Source: Magicicada septendecula
Taxonomy: Eukaryota > Arthropoda > Insecta > Hemiptera > Cicadidae
Assembly: GCA_034769895.1 (NCBI GenBank)
Contig: CM068372.1
Location: 368,733,258 to 368,797,257 of the forward strand
Direction: 5' to 3'
DNA: 64,000 nt
Shown: one piece after another, positions 12,215 to 25,082 of the stretch
How the letters are laid out: every line of letters starts with the position of its first letter
How positions within the stretch are numbered: position 1 is the first letter of the stretch
Translations under genes and position numbers: made by a program
Notes under the pieces: generated by a model
What the model saw: only the letters and a program-made list of their open reading frames with translations
The model's database searches: none
What the model was told of the DNA's origin: nothing

Positions 12215-12341
12215 AGTAAGGAATCCATCGAGCCATCGAACATCAAAATCGGTAAAGCCGTTAAAAAGTTATAGTGGAACAAACATACATACATACATAC
12301 CCTACCACTGAAAACATAACACTCCTTTTGGCAGTCGTGTA
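12215..12341. other. Transposon-edge-like sequence with (ATAC)n and TTTTGGCAGTCGTGT
   Basis: The sequence ATCAAAATCGGTAAAGCCGT leads into (CATA)n at about 12283-12300. TTTTGGCAGTCGTGT follows at 12327-12341 and repeats the right outer end of the palindrome (about 8899-8913); it occurs inverted at the left end (about 8254-8268). This may mark the boundary of the helicase-bearing element. Confidence 0.45.
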
Positions 12342-13208
12342 AAAAGGTTAGGTTCTTTATTTTAAGTGGTCCTGTGTTATAAGTATTGTATATACAATTA
12401 AACGTTACGTTACGTTCTCCTCAACCATGGCTTTTATTTATTTCAGCAGTAAACTAAAAACCAAAAACCGTTGTCACCTAACCTCACAAATCAAAACAAC
12501 ACGTATTTCTGCTTTGCATTACGAAATAGGAGAATGTACAATTAGTATACTTTTTCTTTTCCACATCGTAATAGCCTATATCGATACAATCGCATATTAA
12601 AAATATCGAAAATGTACTGCAGGAACGGATAAAGGTACAGGTTCCGATGCCGCTAAATAGGTTTTGTTTATTTACTTGTTTCTATGGTAATTAATTCTGG
12701 TCTCCATGGTGCTGTTGACATCTTTATACACGTCAACAAAAGGGCGTAAATCGTGCGAACGGGGCAAAATATCAAATTCCAAGTCAAACAGTGTTTTTCG
12801 TCTTGTGTCAAAGGTTACCTGTGCAAAATTTGGTGGGAATAGGTGTAACAGTGAGGATTTGTATTCAATACAAATAAATCCTCAGACTGAGTTGTATATA
12901 TATGAATGTCTTCTCCTCTGATCGGCATCAGAACGATTTGTCCGTTTTCATCTTTTTAACAATTCTTTTCCATTCTGCACTTCTCACTCCCCTATTTCCT
13001 TTACACCATTCCCAGTGTCACATTTCAATGTCTTGGAATGCAACACCAATAAAAAATCGCCTTAACGATTCTGCTCTGATCAGTTCAAACTAAATGCCCA
13101 TCCAGACAGTAGCCCTACGTAATGATGTGTTGCCTATTACGTCAGCTCCTCGCACAATTTCTTTTCATTTATAGTTTTTCTACACACACACACTCGCGCG
13201 CGCGCACA
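12342..13208. other. Non-coding stretch
   Basis: No gene or repeat family recognised. A short CA/CG tract lies at about 13184-13207. Confidence 0.55.
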
Positions 13209-13435
13209 AGGGTGATAAATAAAGTTTAATGATGAAAAGTTTAGCGAGGATCGGTCAACAAGTATAACACAAATTTTTTAATGATTTGTGTTGGCGTTTC
13301 AACAATATTTATTGTCATCATCAGAACCTGTGTACGGATACACGTGAAAATATCAAGCACAAGATGAATTAATACGTATTGACCTATCCTCGCTAAACTT
13401 TCCATCCTGAAGAACACAATTAAAACGTTGAGACG
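13209..13435 (-). mobile_element. Small inverted-repeat element with hammerhead-like core, copy 1
   Basis: Ends GATGAAAAGTTTAGCGAGGA (13231 on) and its mirror TCCTCGCTAAACTTTCCATC (to 13406) frame a 176-bp unit. Similarity to the sibling at 13.94-14.17 kb continues about 20-30 bp outside each end. The centre holds the CTGATGA/GAAA motif on the minus strand. No coding content. The layout resembles Penelope-type terminal modules more than a classic MITE. Confidence 0.7.
13297..13324 (-). ncRNA. Hammerhead-ribozyme-like core 1
   Basis: Read on the minus strand: CTGATGA (13324-13318), one extra T, a stem with GACAATA pairing TATTGTT, then GAAA (13300-13297). The CUGANGA and GAAA boxes are those of hammerhead ribozymes. 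The extra base before stem II is off consensus, and stems I and III have not been modelled. Confidence 0.45.
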
Positions 13436-13941
13436 TTTTATGTATGAAGAACGACAGAACGTTGTTATGTTTAAAAAGGAAAGCATTTTATAAACACAAC
13501 GAACTGCTCAGGGTTCAACGTTACTAACACAACCAAACACATAACATTAGTGACGTCACACGGCCCGCATGCAACGCGCTAATGTGTTGTACGAAATTTG
13601 CAAATATTTTTATTGCACGCAATAATAATAAAACAGGCCGTTACTGAGATTAGCGCGAAAAGTGTGTTCTTGTTGCAAGCCGATAAATTTGGCAACGACG
13701 TTTTTGGGGGCATTCGTGATAAGGGTTATCAGCAGAAGACGGTTATCAATTCCGCACAAGGTTTCGATTAGTGAGTGAGCGCGTTTATGTGTGCGTGTAT
13801 GTGACACATCCATACAGAACCAGTCCCTTTCTCGCTCGCTCTCACCCTCTCTCACTCTCTCTCTCTCTCCCCTCTGAGTCTGTTGTAAAATATACAATAT
13901 TAGTAACATAGTTCTTGAATGATTCCTTAATTTAGTAGCGA
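13436..13941. other. Non-coding spacer between sibling elements
   Basis: Contains a (CT)n-rich tract at about 13828-13873. Nothing else supportable. Confidence 0.55.
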
Positions 13942-14172
13942 CCGGTGATGAATAAATTTTAACGATGGAAACTTAACCGAGGATCGGTCAATAAGCATAA
14001 TACAAATTTTATAATATTTGTGTTGGCGTTTCGACAATATTTATTGTCATCATCAGAGCCTGTGTACGGATACAAGAGAAAATATCAAACATAACAAGAT
14101 CAATTAATACGTATTGACCGATCCTCGCTAAACTTTTGATCGTTAAGAACAGTAACACAATAAAAACGTGAT
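13942..14172 (-). mobile_element. Small inverted-repeat element with hammerhead-like core, copy 2
   Basis: Sibling of copy 1 about 735 bp away. GATGGAAACTTAACCGAGGA at 13964 is mirrored by TCCTCGCTAAACTTTTGATC near 14140. The interior is about 90 percent alike by eye. The outer flanks also match (GTGATGAATAAA, AAGAACA). Confidence 0.7.
14029..14056 (-). ncRNA. Hammerhead-ribozyme-like core 2
   Basis: Minus strand: CTGATGA (14056-14050), extra T, GACAATA...TATTGTC fully paired stem II, GAAA (14032-14029). This is a better-paired version of core 1; the change relative to core 1 restores a G-C at the stem base. Confidence 0.5.
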
Positions 14173-14318
14173 AAGGTATATTCAGAATTCTATTTCTTCG
14201 AATACATTAACATTCGGTACTACACATAGCGCGCTACGTAGGCCTACTTTGCTTCACGATTTCCTTTATTTCCATTTACTTTTCCATGAACTAAACAATT
14301 TTCAAATCCTCGCATATG

Positions 14319-14990
14319 CAGGGCCTGACTGTTGATATTTTAGCGCCCTCAGCTGATGAATTTTTTCTCCTCCCCCCACATTATATTCCAAACAACGATT
14401 TACCCATATATTAAAGGCTACTTATTATTTAGAAACGTTTGGGTCGTATAAACAAAAATTCGCCTTGTTTCCATTTTAATCACGTAAATTTATTTATTAC
14501 AAAAGCATGAGCACATTGACAAATTATATAAATAACAAGAATATTACAAAAGACCCATACTTTACTTAACGTTTACACAAAGTAAATCAAAATACCAAGA
14601 ACAAAAGATTTTCAGATAATTTTTATGAACATTAATTGCTGAAAATTTGTGTTTACTGAAAATTATTTTTCTAGCTGTCGCAGCTGAAATCGATGAACTA
14701 TTTCATTAAAACAAACGCTTTGCAGAAAATCATTTTCAATGTACACAAGTGGCAGCAATTATGCCAGCAATGTTTTCCGGGTTGCAACATCCGCCTAGAT
14801 TAAGAGGGGTACGGAAATATATTACTTTCGGGAAAGATTTTACGCGTGAAACGGAATGATGAAAAATATATACAATACAACAGGAAAATTATACAACATT
14901 TTAAAATTGTTTGATCTCTTAACATCCCCCCCCCCCAAAGATTGCGGCCTAGGCTACAGCCTACTCAGACTACTGGTAAATCAGGCCCTG
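14319..14990. mobile_element. Non-autonomous hAT-like element
   Basis: CAGGGCCTGA at 14319 and TCAGGCCCTG ending 14990 form the inverted ends. TTTTAGCGCCCTC near the left and CCTAGGCTACAGCCTA near the right match the ends of the larger hAT copy at 30.56-31.66 kb. No transposase remains. Flanking 8-mers do not match, so the target duplication is not confirmed. Confidence 0.65.
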
Positions 14991-17252
14991 CCAGCATATT
15001 AATGTGTCAAACCAGTGATTGGAATGTATCAGTCCAGTCACACAACGGCTGATACTGTACGCATAATTCTGGTGAAAAATATAATTCAATCACCGTACAC
15101 AGACATGGACAAATTACATACAGGCGGCCTACTAGTATTTTGTGCCGGACACGACTCTGCATTGCTCTGAATCACGGACCGTGTGGAGAATAGAATAAAA
15201 CATCAGCAACAGACAGACACTTTTAATTTCATGATCATGTTACATGAAAACCCTCGTACATGAAACAGAAGAAACCCCGGACGGATGGCGAGACTAAGAT
15301 AGACCACACTGACGTCCGTCGGATCAAGAGGTATCACAGAAAAGGTCTTAACATGAAAGGGTTCCTAAAGAAGGAAATTCATCCTCTGTATTTTGTCCGC
15401 TGCATTTTAGATGTTTAATACTCTGTGGCATCTTTAGACTACGTGTAAGAACTTAATTTTTAAATCAGTACTACCAACTAACGCAAAATTATTAAGTCGC
15501 ATGTTTTACCCTATACAAAATTATAATGAGGATCGTGGGCTTCAACATTAAACTTGGATCCATGTAGTGTTATTAAGGTATGTACCTTGAGTTTTGTACG
15601 GTTTAATTACTCTACTCATCTGATCATCCGAGAGAAAGAAGAAAAAACACAACGGCAATCAACAATGAATGTTATTCTGAAAACTCGGTGGCATAAATAA
15701 TTGACAGCCATTGTAAGCATGAAACCAGAAGGTAAAGATAAATTAATAAGAACATAATTCCATAATATTTTTTGGTTCCTCCCTTATTCTCCTCTCTCTC
15801 CCTCCTCTTCCACATCTCCTTCATTCTTGACCGATGCATTCCATAATATTAGGTCTAGCCTATTATATATCATTTTTTGTTTATTTTCCATAGATTCAGG
15901 TGATAGAACAGTCGTTTCAGTTATAATAAAATGAATGAATTAATTAATTATATACACCATGAACAATTAACTTACATAAAAAATTCATTATGATTCAAAA
16001 ATCTAACAATAATCATTTTTGTCTGAAAACAAGTTCTATGCTATCAAGGTGGCGCCGCCACTAAGATGAAGGCATCTGATCTGCGGACTAGTGACAATTT
16101 GCCATCTGTCGGTAAAATCATCTCAGCTCCAGTTCGCCTACTGAGCTTCACCGTTACTCAGCAAACAAGTTTTTTTTTCAAATTAGTGAAAATTAACACC
16201 AGAAGTTAAGAAAGCGTCCGCCTTTTGTAATTAAACGTATAAAAAGAAGTCTGATTTCGTAAAGATGGGTTTCGCTAAATCGATACGTTGCAGAGTTAAT
16301 AATTACGCACTGTATATATTTCGTAATATATAACGTAATAAGTTTTTTGGGTACTTCCCGTTTTTCAGAAGCAGATGTTTTTTCACTTTAATAGAATGGC
16401 TTTAAAAAAAACCGTGTACGAAGTTTGATATATTGAGTAATTTCTAAACGGCGGGAGCTCATTAACTAATTAAATCTAATTGCTACTTCTTCTGCTTCTG
16501 CTTTCTAATAGTTGCCATCATCTTCTTTCTCCTTCTTCTTGGTTGTTTTTTGTGTTCGACCAATTCCACATTGTGTAACTCAACAATTTGTATAAAACAA
16601 TTTGTTATCGCCTGTTATTGTTTTCTTTGAGATTTCATTTCTTTCGCCTTTTCTTGTACTAGTTTTTCGTGCCCGCGCATGCGCGAACAACAGATGGCGG
16701 CTACATGTAAAATTGAAACGACCTTCTTAATTACAAGAACACATAATTTAACATGAAAATGTGCAGCGATTAAAGAAACAAAATATCCTTTCATGGAATC
16801 AACAATGTCGTGCACGAATCTCCGTTGTAAACAAAAGCATTCTTACAAAAAAACATCGTATATCATAACAGCATAAACTAACAAATCGTCCATAAAATTT
16901 CAAAACTAAGCAATTCTACTAATAAACGAAAAAATCAGATGCTTTTTTTATTTTTAAGGAAACTTTGAAATTAAACAATAACGAAAAAGAGGAGAGAAAG
17001 CGCAAGGAAAATTTAAAGTATAATGGAGCACTAACCTTTTATCACTGAGTTCGATTTGTGATGAACAGTTTTTGAGGTGTTATAATTTCTAAGATCATAT
17101 CCACTACTATTCCTACAGACTAAAGAAAAACAGAAGAATTGAAGTGAACTGTCCAGGTAAAAAGATGGTTAAAATAATTGAATCAATCTGAAGCTAAGGG
17201 CTCGTTTAAGAATGAGTTACATAAGAAGAAAACGGAGAAAATGGTCAAAGAA
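14991..17252. other. Non-coding stretch
   Basis: About 2.3 kb without a recognisable gene, RNA or repeat family. Short chance ORFs only. Confidence 0.55.
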
Positions 17253-17327
17253 GGAGAAGAAGAAGAAGAAGAAGAAGAAGAAGAAGAAGAAGAAGAAGAA
17301 GAAGAAGAAGAAGAAGAAGAAGAAGAA
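17253..17327 (+). repeat. (GAA)n microsatellite
   Basis: About 25 uninterrupted GAA units, followed by (TATC)n-like ATCTATCTATCT. No clear LINE tail upstream. Confidence 0.97.
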
Positions 17328-18018
17328 ATGTTTCTATCTATCTATCTAACCGTGCACATTGTGTAGCGACTGCCGCCTCTTTCGCCATCTTCTCCAGTAT
17401 GTCCTAGACCTATCGCGTTTCTAGGTCTAACAAGCTGTCAGAACAAGTAAATTTCAGTCCAAATCACGAAAATAACAAGAAATAATAAACTGTGTTTTAC
17501 TTTTGTTATTAAATCTAATTATATAACTGATCAGACGATGACTGCGAATCAACCAAATATTAATAAACATGACTTGCACAATTAAAAACATATTTTCAGT
17601 AAAAAATAATTAATTGTAACAACATAAGAAAGGAAAATTTAAGTGTACGCGCACTTAACTCAATATCAGGAGTACATTTTGTTTCAAGATAGATACATTC
17701 TTAACCTACCGTATTTCTCATTACAAAATTACTCATTAAATCGCATGAAACAAACACATGAGAATAGTTATTGCTAGTTCCAGGGCTTTACAAGCGTGTT
17801 TTTTGTTTTGACCCATAAAATAGTAGCTATTTAAAAGTGACGATGCGACATTTCGATAGCGTCTCTGTTGTCCTTCCAAGTGTCTCTAAAATCCGCAATC
17901 GTTATTAGGAAAAACACAAATTACAAGAAACACCATCACTACCATACGCGAAAGATATTTTCTTTAAAACATATAATACGGTACAAGGCTCTCGATTATA
18001 AAGCTACTATAACATCAT
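17328..18018. other. Non-coding stretch
   Basis: Nothing supportable recognised. Confidence 0.55.
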
Positions 18019-18728
18019 TGAGAGAACGAAGTACATTTATTACTACATTACTTTTAATATTAGATAATTTTTTTAAATATGAGGAAACCACTCTAACGTT
18101 TCTTTGGTAATATAACAATTCTAGAGCGCACGCACAATCATACAATAAACACTAAATATTCGAAGCATTTCGATCTGGGTTATAATTTCTGTTAGGCCGA
18201 CACCCTGTTGGATTTAAAAATTTTTTTTCAAATTTTTAATCTCTGTTTTTCGACCAAAATATTCCGAAATTTTAAAACTCAACACTGCATTCAGACGTTA
18301 GTTAAAATTCTCTTTAATTTCAATAACCAGATGAATTTTTGAGATTTTATCAAAATTTTCATGCACTTTTTAGCGCAAAATTTCAGTGCTCATCCAAAAA
18401 AGAACATTACATTGAGACTGGTTAAAATTCCTTATAGGCCTATATAATTCGATACCCCCACATCAGCCTTTGCACTTTTTCACAATTTTGACCCCCTCAG
18501 ATTTTTACCTCCAGCCCCTTATTTTTTGCAGGGACCCCCAAACAGTAGGATTCTGTAGGGTAAAAGCATGGACATGCATGCCAAGTTTTACGAAAATCGG
18601 TTGTTGCATTACAAAGTTATCGTGAGACCATTCCTTTCCCAGATAGACAGACAAACAGACCAGGTAGACAGGCAGACGAATGACAAACGGTCGAGTTAAA
18701 ACTGAGAACTCTCTTCGCTCATTCAATA
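18019..18728 (+). repeat. Dispersed repeat family A, copy 3 (forward, near full length)
   Basis: Runs from GAGAGAACGAAGTACATTTA to the other family end ACTGAGAACTCTCTTCGCTC followed by ATTCAAT. Near the end lie GACAGACAAACAGACC tracts and AAACGGTCGAGTTAAAACTG. This is the best forward copy for defining both ends. Non-coding. Confidence 0.8.
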
Positions 18729-18994
18729 AAGTGAATTAAAGTTGCAAATGTGGAACGAAAACTTTGAAACTTTAATTCGGTAACATATACCTATAAAAAT
18801 GACGTCCTGCCGTTATTGTGTTATTTTTCCAAATACAGTACTAGTACGTAGTATATTACGAACGTAAAAACTACATTTAGAAGTTTGTTTCATCAAAATT
18901 GATAAATAGTCTCTATGATAGCGAGGTCAAAAACAAATATCCTCCAGATATAAACGTTATCGTAGTTGCCTGAATCGAAATTAGTAAAAAACCA

Positions 18995-19202
18995 AAATTT
19001 CGACGAAACCGAAACATCGAAGCATGATAATGTTTTTAGGCTTTAAAAATAAGATTTCTAGACTGTGGGGAATCGAAAGTGTGGAAAAAATATAGTGTTA
19101 ACATCACCTGGAGCGTTACATTTTTCGATGACGTTACACATTTTGCATCACGCAATTTGTGGAATTACCCCCAGCCTAAAAACATTATCTTGTTAAAAAC
19201 AC
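18995..19202. repeat. Dispersed repeat family C, copy 1
   Basis: Shares CGAAACATCGAAGCATGATA, GATTTCTAGACTGTGGGGAA and CCCCAGCCTAAAAACA with 58.39-58.55 kb, with several small indels. Function unknown. Confidence 0.8.
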
Positions 19203-19634
19203 AGTTAGCTTATGATTTTGGGAAGATCACGAAAGCACCTACTAAGCGGTACGTTAATATTAAAACGCGCCTTGTACAAACGAATATGTTTACTAGGTGA
19301 TATTTTCTAAATAATAAAAGATTTATTAATTTTTATTGTTTTGTTTATAATAGTAGTAGTAGTAGTAGAATTTTGTTTATATTTCGCAACACATGAACGG
19401 GACATCGCGGCAGTATAAACAAAAATGACTGAGTATGTTTAGAATGAATGAATGGAGACGTTTCCTGAATGCGGACTTCCTGTGTCGTGTCAAAGGGGGG
19501 GAGTAGTGACGGTTGTGCCAAACCTCGCACGCCCACTTAAGCAATCCTACAATACGGTTTACGTATCGGCGTGATGTATCCACAATACAATTAATTATCC
19601 ACAAGTATAAACTTGTACGTTCCCTCCTGAGCTG

Positions 19635-20240
19635 CAGAACTCTCTCATTATTTTCAACGAAATACATTCCATATTAGACAACTTTTCAATTATGGGAAAA
19701 ATGACCTCTACTATTTCTCTAGTAACAGGTCCAGTACAATTGTAGAGCACACAATCATACAATATACACTAAAAATTCGGAACATTCAGATTTGGGTTAC
19801 TATTCGTTTTGATCTGACACCCTGTTGTATTTCGACATTTATTTGTTTTGAAATTTCTGATCTCTTTTTTAGGCCTTTTGAGGTCCTAAAATTTTGACAT
19901 TTCCAAAACTTAACACTACATTCAACTTGGTAGGCTACACCACGCAGAATTTTGCGATTTTATAAAAAACGTTACCCAATTTTCGGCACCGACGCCCAAT
20001 AATTTTGAAATTACCAAACACAACACTACACTCGGTAGTTTACATTCTCTTTGCTTTGATACCCCATATGGAATTTTCCGATTGTATCCGAGTCATTCTA
20101 AAGAGATTTTCGAAAACCCAATTTAATTACCCCTTCCCGCTTTAATTTAAGGATGTTGTCCCAAGAATGTTTAAGCAACTTATAGTTTGCATTCAAGTAC
20201 GTTACATTTTATATAAAATTGAGAAATAAAGTTCTCTCAT
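19635..20240 (+). repeat. Dispersed repeat family A, copy 4 (forward)
   Basis: Begins GCAGAACTCTCTCATTATTT and then TCAACGAAATACATT. Contains CACTAAAAATTCGGAACATT and the ATTACCCCTTCCCGCTTTAA block shared with copy 1. The GACAGACA end is missing. Confidence 0.72.
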
Positions 20241-20786
20241 TTTTCCGAATTAAAGACAAGAAACTGCAAGTTTATTTGGCCAAAGATGAGGGTCAAATTA
20301 CAGGGATATTACACTAGAGGAGCCATAACATTAACCTTTGTTTCATTTGAAGAGGGCCCGTATTTAAAGCAACTTGTTAATACTTTTTTAGCTACTGACG
20401 CTGATTACTCACTGCGAATCATCTTTGCGACCTTCTACTGGGTTACGCGACTCCTGATTTGCAACCGCTGCCTGACCACCAAAGTGTTTAAAACGTACGC
20501 TCGTGTTTCCATTAATCTTAACAAATAAAGACAGAAATTCGATCGTGGGTTTTGTACGCTAAAAAATAATATCGGGTGATTAGTCCAACAACACATGCCA
20601 CGGCTGATATTATTACTAAATAAATCTCCAATCTTAGTGGTATTCTAACTAATAACGTAAATGACCGGACGCGAAAAAAAAACTTTAATAAACCCAAATG
20701 TGTATCAGCTAAGGAGCCACTGGACTTCTTTCCCACGTAACTCAATTTTAATTAAATTAACAGCTTCGTACAAAATTAATTTTGGT
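20241..20786. other. Non-coding stretch
   Basis: Nothing supportable recognised. Confidence 0.5.
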
Positions 20787-20820
<34 letters not shown>

Positions 20821-20838
20821 CGCGCGCGCATGTGTGTG
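20787..20838. repeat. (TG)n-(CG)n-(TG)n compound microsatellite
   Basis: TG units pass into a (CG)9-type alternating tract and back to TG. Alternating purine-pyrimidine sequence of this kind can adopt Z-DNA. Confidence 0.95.
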
Positions 20839-21179
20839 ATACAATGGTTAAGACGTAATCCAGCCAGCAATGACTTGAAACCATGGTGACCAATTTAAGC
20901 TAGTTTTCTTATTTCGTAACTCCATGCAAAGCAGGAACAAACACACATGGGTTTACAAATATTTTTACGAATATCAGACGGAATATACGAAAGCATGTGT
21001 CGGTGGAGGATGAATTGAAAAGAAATGGGAATACAGTGTAAAGTGTAAAAGACTTAAACGGTTTGGACACTCACGGTACTAGAACACAGCCGGGTTCTCT
21101 CTGTGCAAGTGGTAGACTGGAAACCACCCCAACGCGTACGAGACAATATACGTATCATCATTTTCAGCATAAGTTACAT
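20839..21179. other. Non-coding stretch
   Basis: No gene recognised; it may include decayed LINE sequence just before 21180. Confidence 0.45.
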
Positions 21180-21636
21180 TAAGTTCAACCTTATGTGCGG
21201 ACCATTAAACGAACCCTTAAGTCAGCAAATAAAGGAACACGCCTAAAATTCCACAAGGTGATGGCTCTTCCCAAACTTCTTTACGGGTCTGAAAATTGGA
21301 TTTTAACGAAAGGCCAGACCAGTTGCATCCAAGCGGCTGAAATGAGATTTCTCAGGCACGTGGCAGGGTATACACTCCATGATCATAGAGGAAACACAGA
21401 TATACGGCAGGAACTGAACATTATGAGTATACTCGACAGGATCGCCCAGTATCGGCTGAATTGGTGGAAACATCTTTGCCGAATGGATGACTGCCGCATC
21501 CCCAAACAACTATGGAACTATAAGCCGAGGTGACGGAAATGTGTGGGACGTCCGAGGAAGCGCTGGAGTGACCAGCTCTAATCTTTGCCTATTTGAGACC
21601 GGAACAAACCATTCTTGGTTTAATCCTTGACGATGA
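21180..21636 (+). pseudogene. RTE-like LINE, reverse transcriptase C-terminal fragment
   Basis: Encodes the region after the RT palm: LKFHKVMALPKLLYGSENW, AAEMRFLRHVAGYTLHDHR, ILDRIAQYRLNWWKHLCRMD. After an in-frame TGA at about 21531, the conserved [12 protein letters not shown] end follows. The 3' end runs into a GATGATGATCATCATCAT junction. 5'-truncated. The family also appears at 21.65-22.13 kb and 53.4 kb. Confidence 0.8.
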
Positions 21637-21654
21637 TGATCATCATCATTTTCA

Positions 21655-22130
21655 GCTAGGATTAAACAAAAAACGGTTTGTTACTATCCCAAACGGAGAG
21701 ACTAGAGCCGGTCACTCCAGCGCTTCCTCGGACGTCCCACACCTTTCCGTCACCTCGGCTTATAATTCCATATATTTTGGGGATGCGACAGTCATCCATT
21801 CGGCAAAGATGTTTCCACCAATTCAGCCGATACTGGGCGATCCTGTCGAGTATACTCATAATGTTCAGTTCCTGCCGTACATCGACATTTCTTTTGCGAC
21901 CTTGAAGAATATATCCTTCTACGTGCCTGACAAATGTAATTTCGGCTGCTTGAATATGACTGGTCTGGGATTTCGCTAAAGTCTAAATCTCAGACCCATA
22001 GAGATGTGTGGGAAGGGCCATCATCTTGTAGAACGTCGCCCGTGTTTCTTTACGCGTTGACGTTAGAGTTCTCCTCATGGTCCCACACATATGGTTGAAA
22101 TTGTGCAGTTTCTTCACCAAATCATAGAGA
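21655..22130 (-). pseudogene. RTE-like LINE, RT C-terminal fragment, inverted partner
   Basis: Minus-strand copy of the same region: MALPTHLYGSEI near 22.0 kb, then MSILDRIAQYRLNWWKHLCR and [10 protein letters not shown] near 21.8 kb. It is tail-to-tail with the copy at 21180-21636, sharing the GAT/ATC junction. Frameshifts separate the pieces. Confidence 0.78.
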
Positions 22131-22199
22131 GACACCGTTATATAGAAACATGCTGAAATAAAATGTTTAAGGAGAGCCGGAGGATACATCCCAAGAGAC

Positions 22200-22420
22200 C
22201 AGATAAGAAGTGCAGACATAAGGTAAGAGCTGAATACATACTCAATAAACGATAAAATTATACGAAATAAAGAAAACTGGATACAACACATGAACAGAAT
22301 GGGTGGTGATTAGAGAATACCCAAAAATGTAATCCAGTATAAGCCTCTTGGAGAACGAGATAGAGGCAGACCAAGAAAACGATGGCTGTGAAGACAGAAC
22401 AGGCTGCAAGCTTAATCCTT
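22200..22420 (+). pseudogene. LINE RT C-terminal fragment leading into a GAA tail
   Basis: Plus-strand reading includes NWIQHMNRMGG and, past stops, IQYKPLGERDRGRPRKRWL, the usual end of RTE-like RTs. The coding end is followed at once by (GAA)n, which acts as the element's 3' tail. Confidence 0.65.
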
Positions 22421-22488
22421 GAAGAAGAAGAAGAAGAAGAAGAAGAAGAAGAAGAAGAAGAAGAAGAAGAAGAAGAAGAAGAAGAAGA
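22421..22488 (+). repeat. (GAA)n tail of LINE
   Basis: About 22 GAA units directly after the LINE RT end; best read as the simple-repeat tail of a target-primed insertion. Confidence 0.95.
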
Positions 22489-22929
22489 TCTCTTTCCATT
22501 ACCGGTAAGTCTTGGTGTTGGTGTAGATTAGCCTTCGGAAGGACTGTTTTTCATTGGGGTGGCCTGCTAAGGTGTTCAGGTACCTTCTAGCTTGTCGTTT
22601 TATCAGATTTTTACACACGCAACATTAAAGCCGATACATAGACTTTGGCATGAAACATGAAAGAAGCGTTAACCAGTCATTGTTCAGAGGGCTGTAGGTT
22701 ATGTTAAAAAAGTGACACGAATCTCTTAAACGCTCACTCGTCTTTTCATACAGGAAAAGTGTTCTGTGCTTATTACATGAGCCAAACCATTTCGGATCGC
22801 CGACAAACTAGGTTTCTGTTTACATTCGGCATCAACATTCACATTTTGTTTAATATCGTAACAAGTTATTCTAATTTTCGTATTGTTATAACTTATTTAA
22901 CGTAACTGTGCATAATACGCTTTTTTCGT
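22489..22929. other. Non-coding stretch
   Basis: Nothing supportable recognised. Confidence 0.5.
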
Positions 22930-24060
22930 ATCGGCCATCTAAGGACCACATGCCAATTTCAATTCTTTATTCTTTGTTCTTTTCTTTTTCTCCAACATTC
23001 TTTCATTTTTTCACTGTGCCTCTTCTTCCTGTCTTCAGTCCACTTTGAATCTGCGTTTTTCTCTCTCCTACCCTGTACTCCTTCCATTTTTAACACTTTT
23101 GCCCGAAAAACTTCTCTCTCAATTGCTTCTTCTGCGTTTATATTATTTTTTTTTTCTAAATCCTTTTGGACTTCTTTAATCCAACGTGACGTTGACTTCT
23201 TCCCCCACAGATATTTGAAGATTTGCTTTGTCAACCTATTGTCGTCCATTCTATATAATTTTCCAAAAAAATAATAGTCCTCTTTTTCTCATCGTTTCTG
23301 TTATATTTCCTATACTATGATACATTTCATAATTTCTTCTTAATTTCCAACCTTCTGAAGTTTTCGTGGGCCTAATATTTTCCTAATAATTCGCCTTTCC
23401 AATACTTGTAGTTTGTCTAAATTATAATTCAGTGCTAGACATTCACTTGAATGTGTGTATTCTGGCTTCACTACTGTATTGTAATGCCTTATTTTCGCAT
23501 GCGTTTATATTATTTTTTTTTTTCTAAATCCTTTTGGACTTCTTTAATCCAACGTGACGTTGACTTCTTCCCCCACAGATATTTGAAGATTTGCTTTGTC
23601 AACCTATTGTCGTCCATTCTATATAATTTTCCAAAAAAATAATAGTCCTCTTTTTCTCATTGTTTCTGTTATATTTCCTATACTATGATATATTTCATAA
23701 TTTCTTCTTAATTTCCAACCTTCTGAAGTTTTCGTGGGCCTAATATTTTCCTAATAATTCGCCTTTCCAATACTTGTAGTTTGTCTAAATTATAATTCAG
23801 TGCTAGACATTCACTTGAATGTGTGTATTCTGGCTTCACTACTGTATTGTAATGCCTTATTTTCGCATTTTTAGATATCCATTTTTTATTGTATCTTTAG
23901 TTATACCATATGCTCTTTCCATTTTATGAATCCTTTCTTCTATAGCAGATTTTTCTAAACCATTCTCTTGAATTATTTCCCCTAGATACTTAAATTTTCT
24001 AACCCTCTCTATTCGACCAATATCTGTTAACAGGAATTTTGTGCATTTTTAATGTTCCTG
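22930..24060 (-). pseudogene. LINE RT C-terminal region and 3' end, minus strand
   Basis: Reading right to left: VVKPEYTHSSECLALNYNLD, KLQVLERRIIRKILGPRKLQ, then YYFFGKLYRMDDNRLTKQIF and WIKEVQKDLEKKN, typical of RTE-like RT tails. The tail GGCATGTGGTCC (minus strand, near 22945-22960) recurs alone near 27.01 kb. Several stops; the central part is duplicated in tandem. Confidence 0.78.
23128..23868. repeat. Tandem duplication, about 370-bp unit, two copies
   Basis: The unit starting GCGTTTATATTATTTTTTTT at 23128 and ending TTATTTTCGCAT near 23500 is repeated from 23501 to 23868 with only a poly-T length change and about two substitutions seen. It lies wholly inside the LINE fragment. Confidence 0.93.
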
Positions 24061-25082
<1,022 letters not shown>

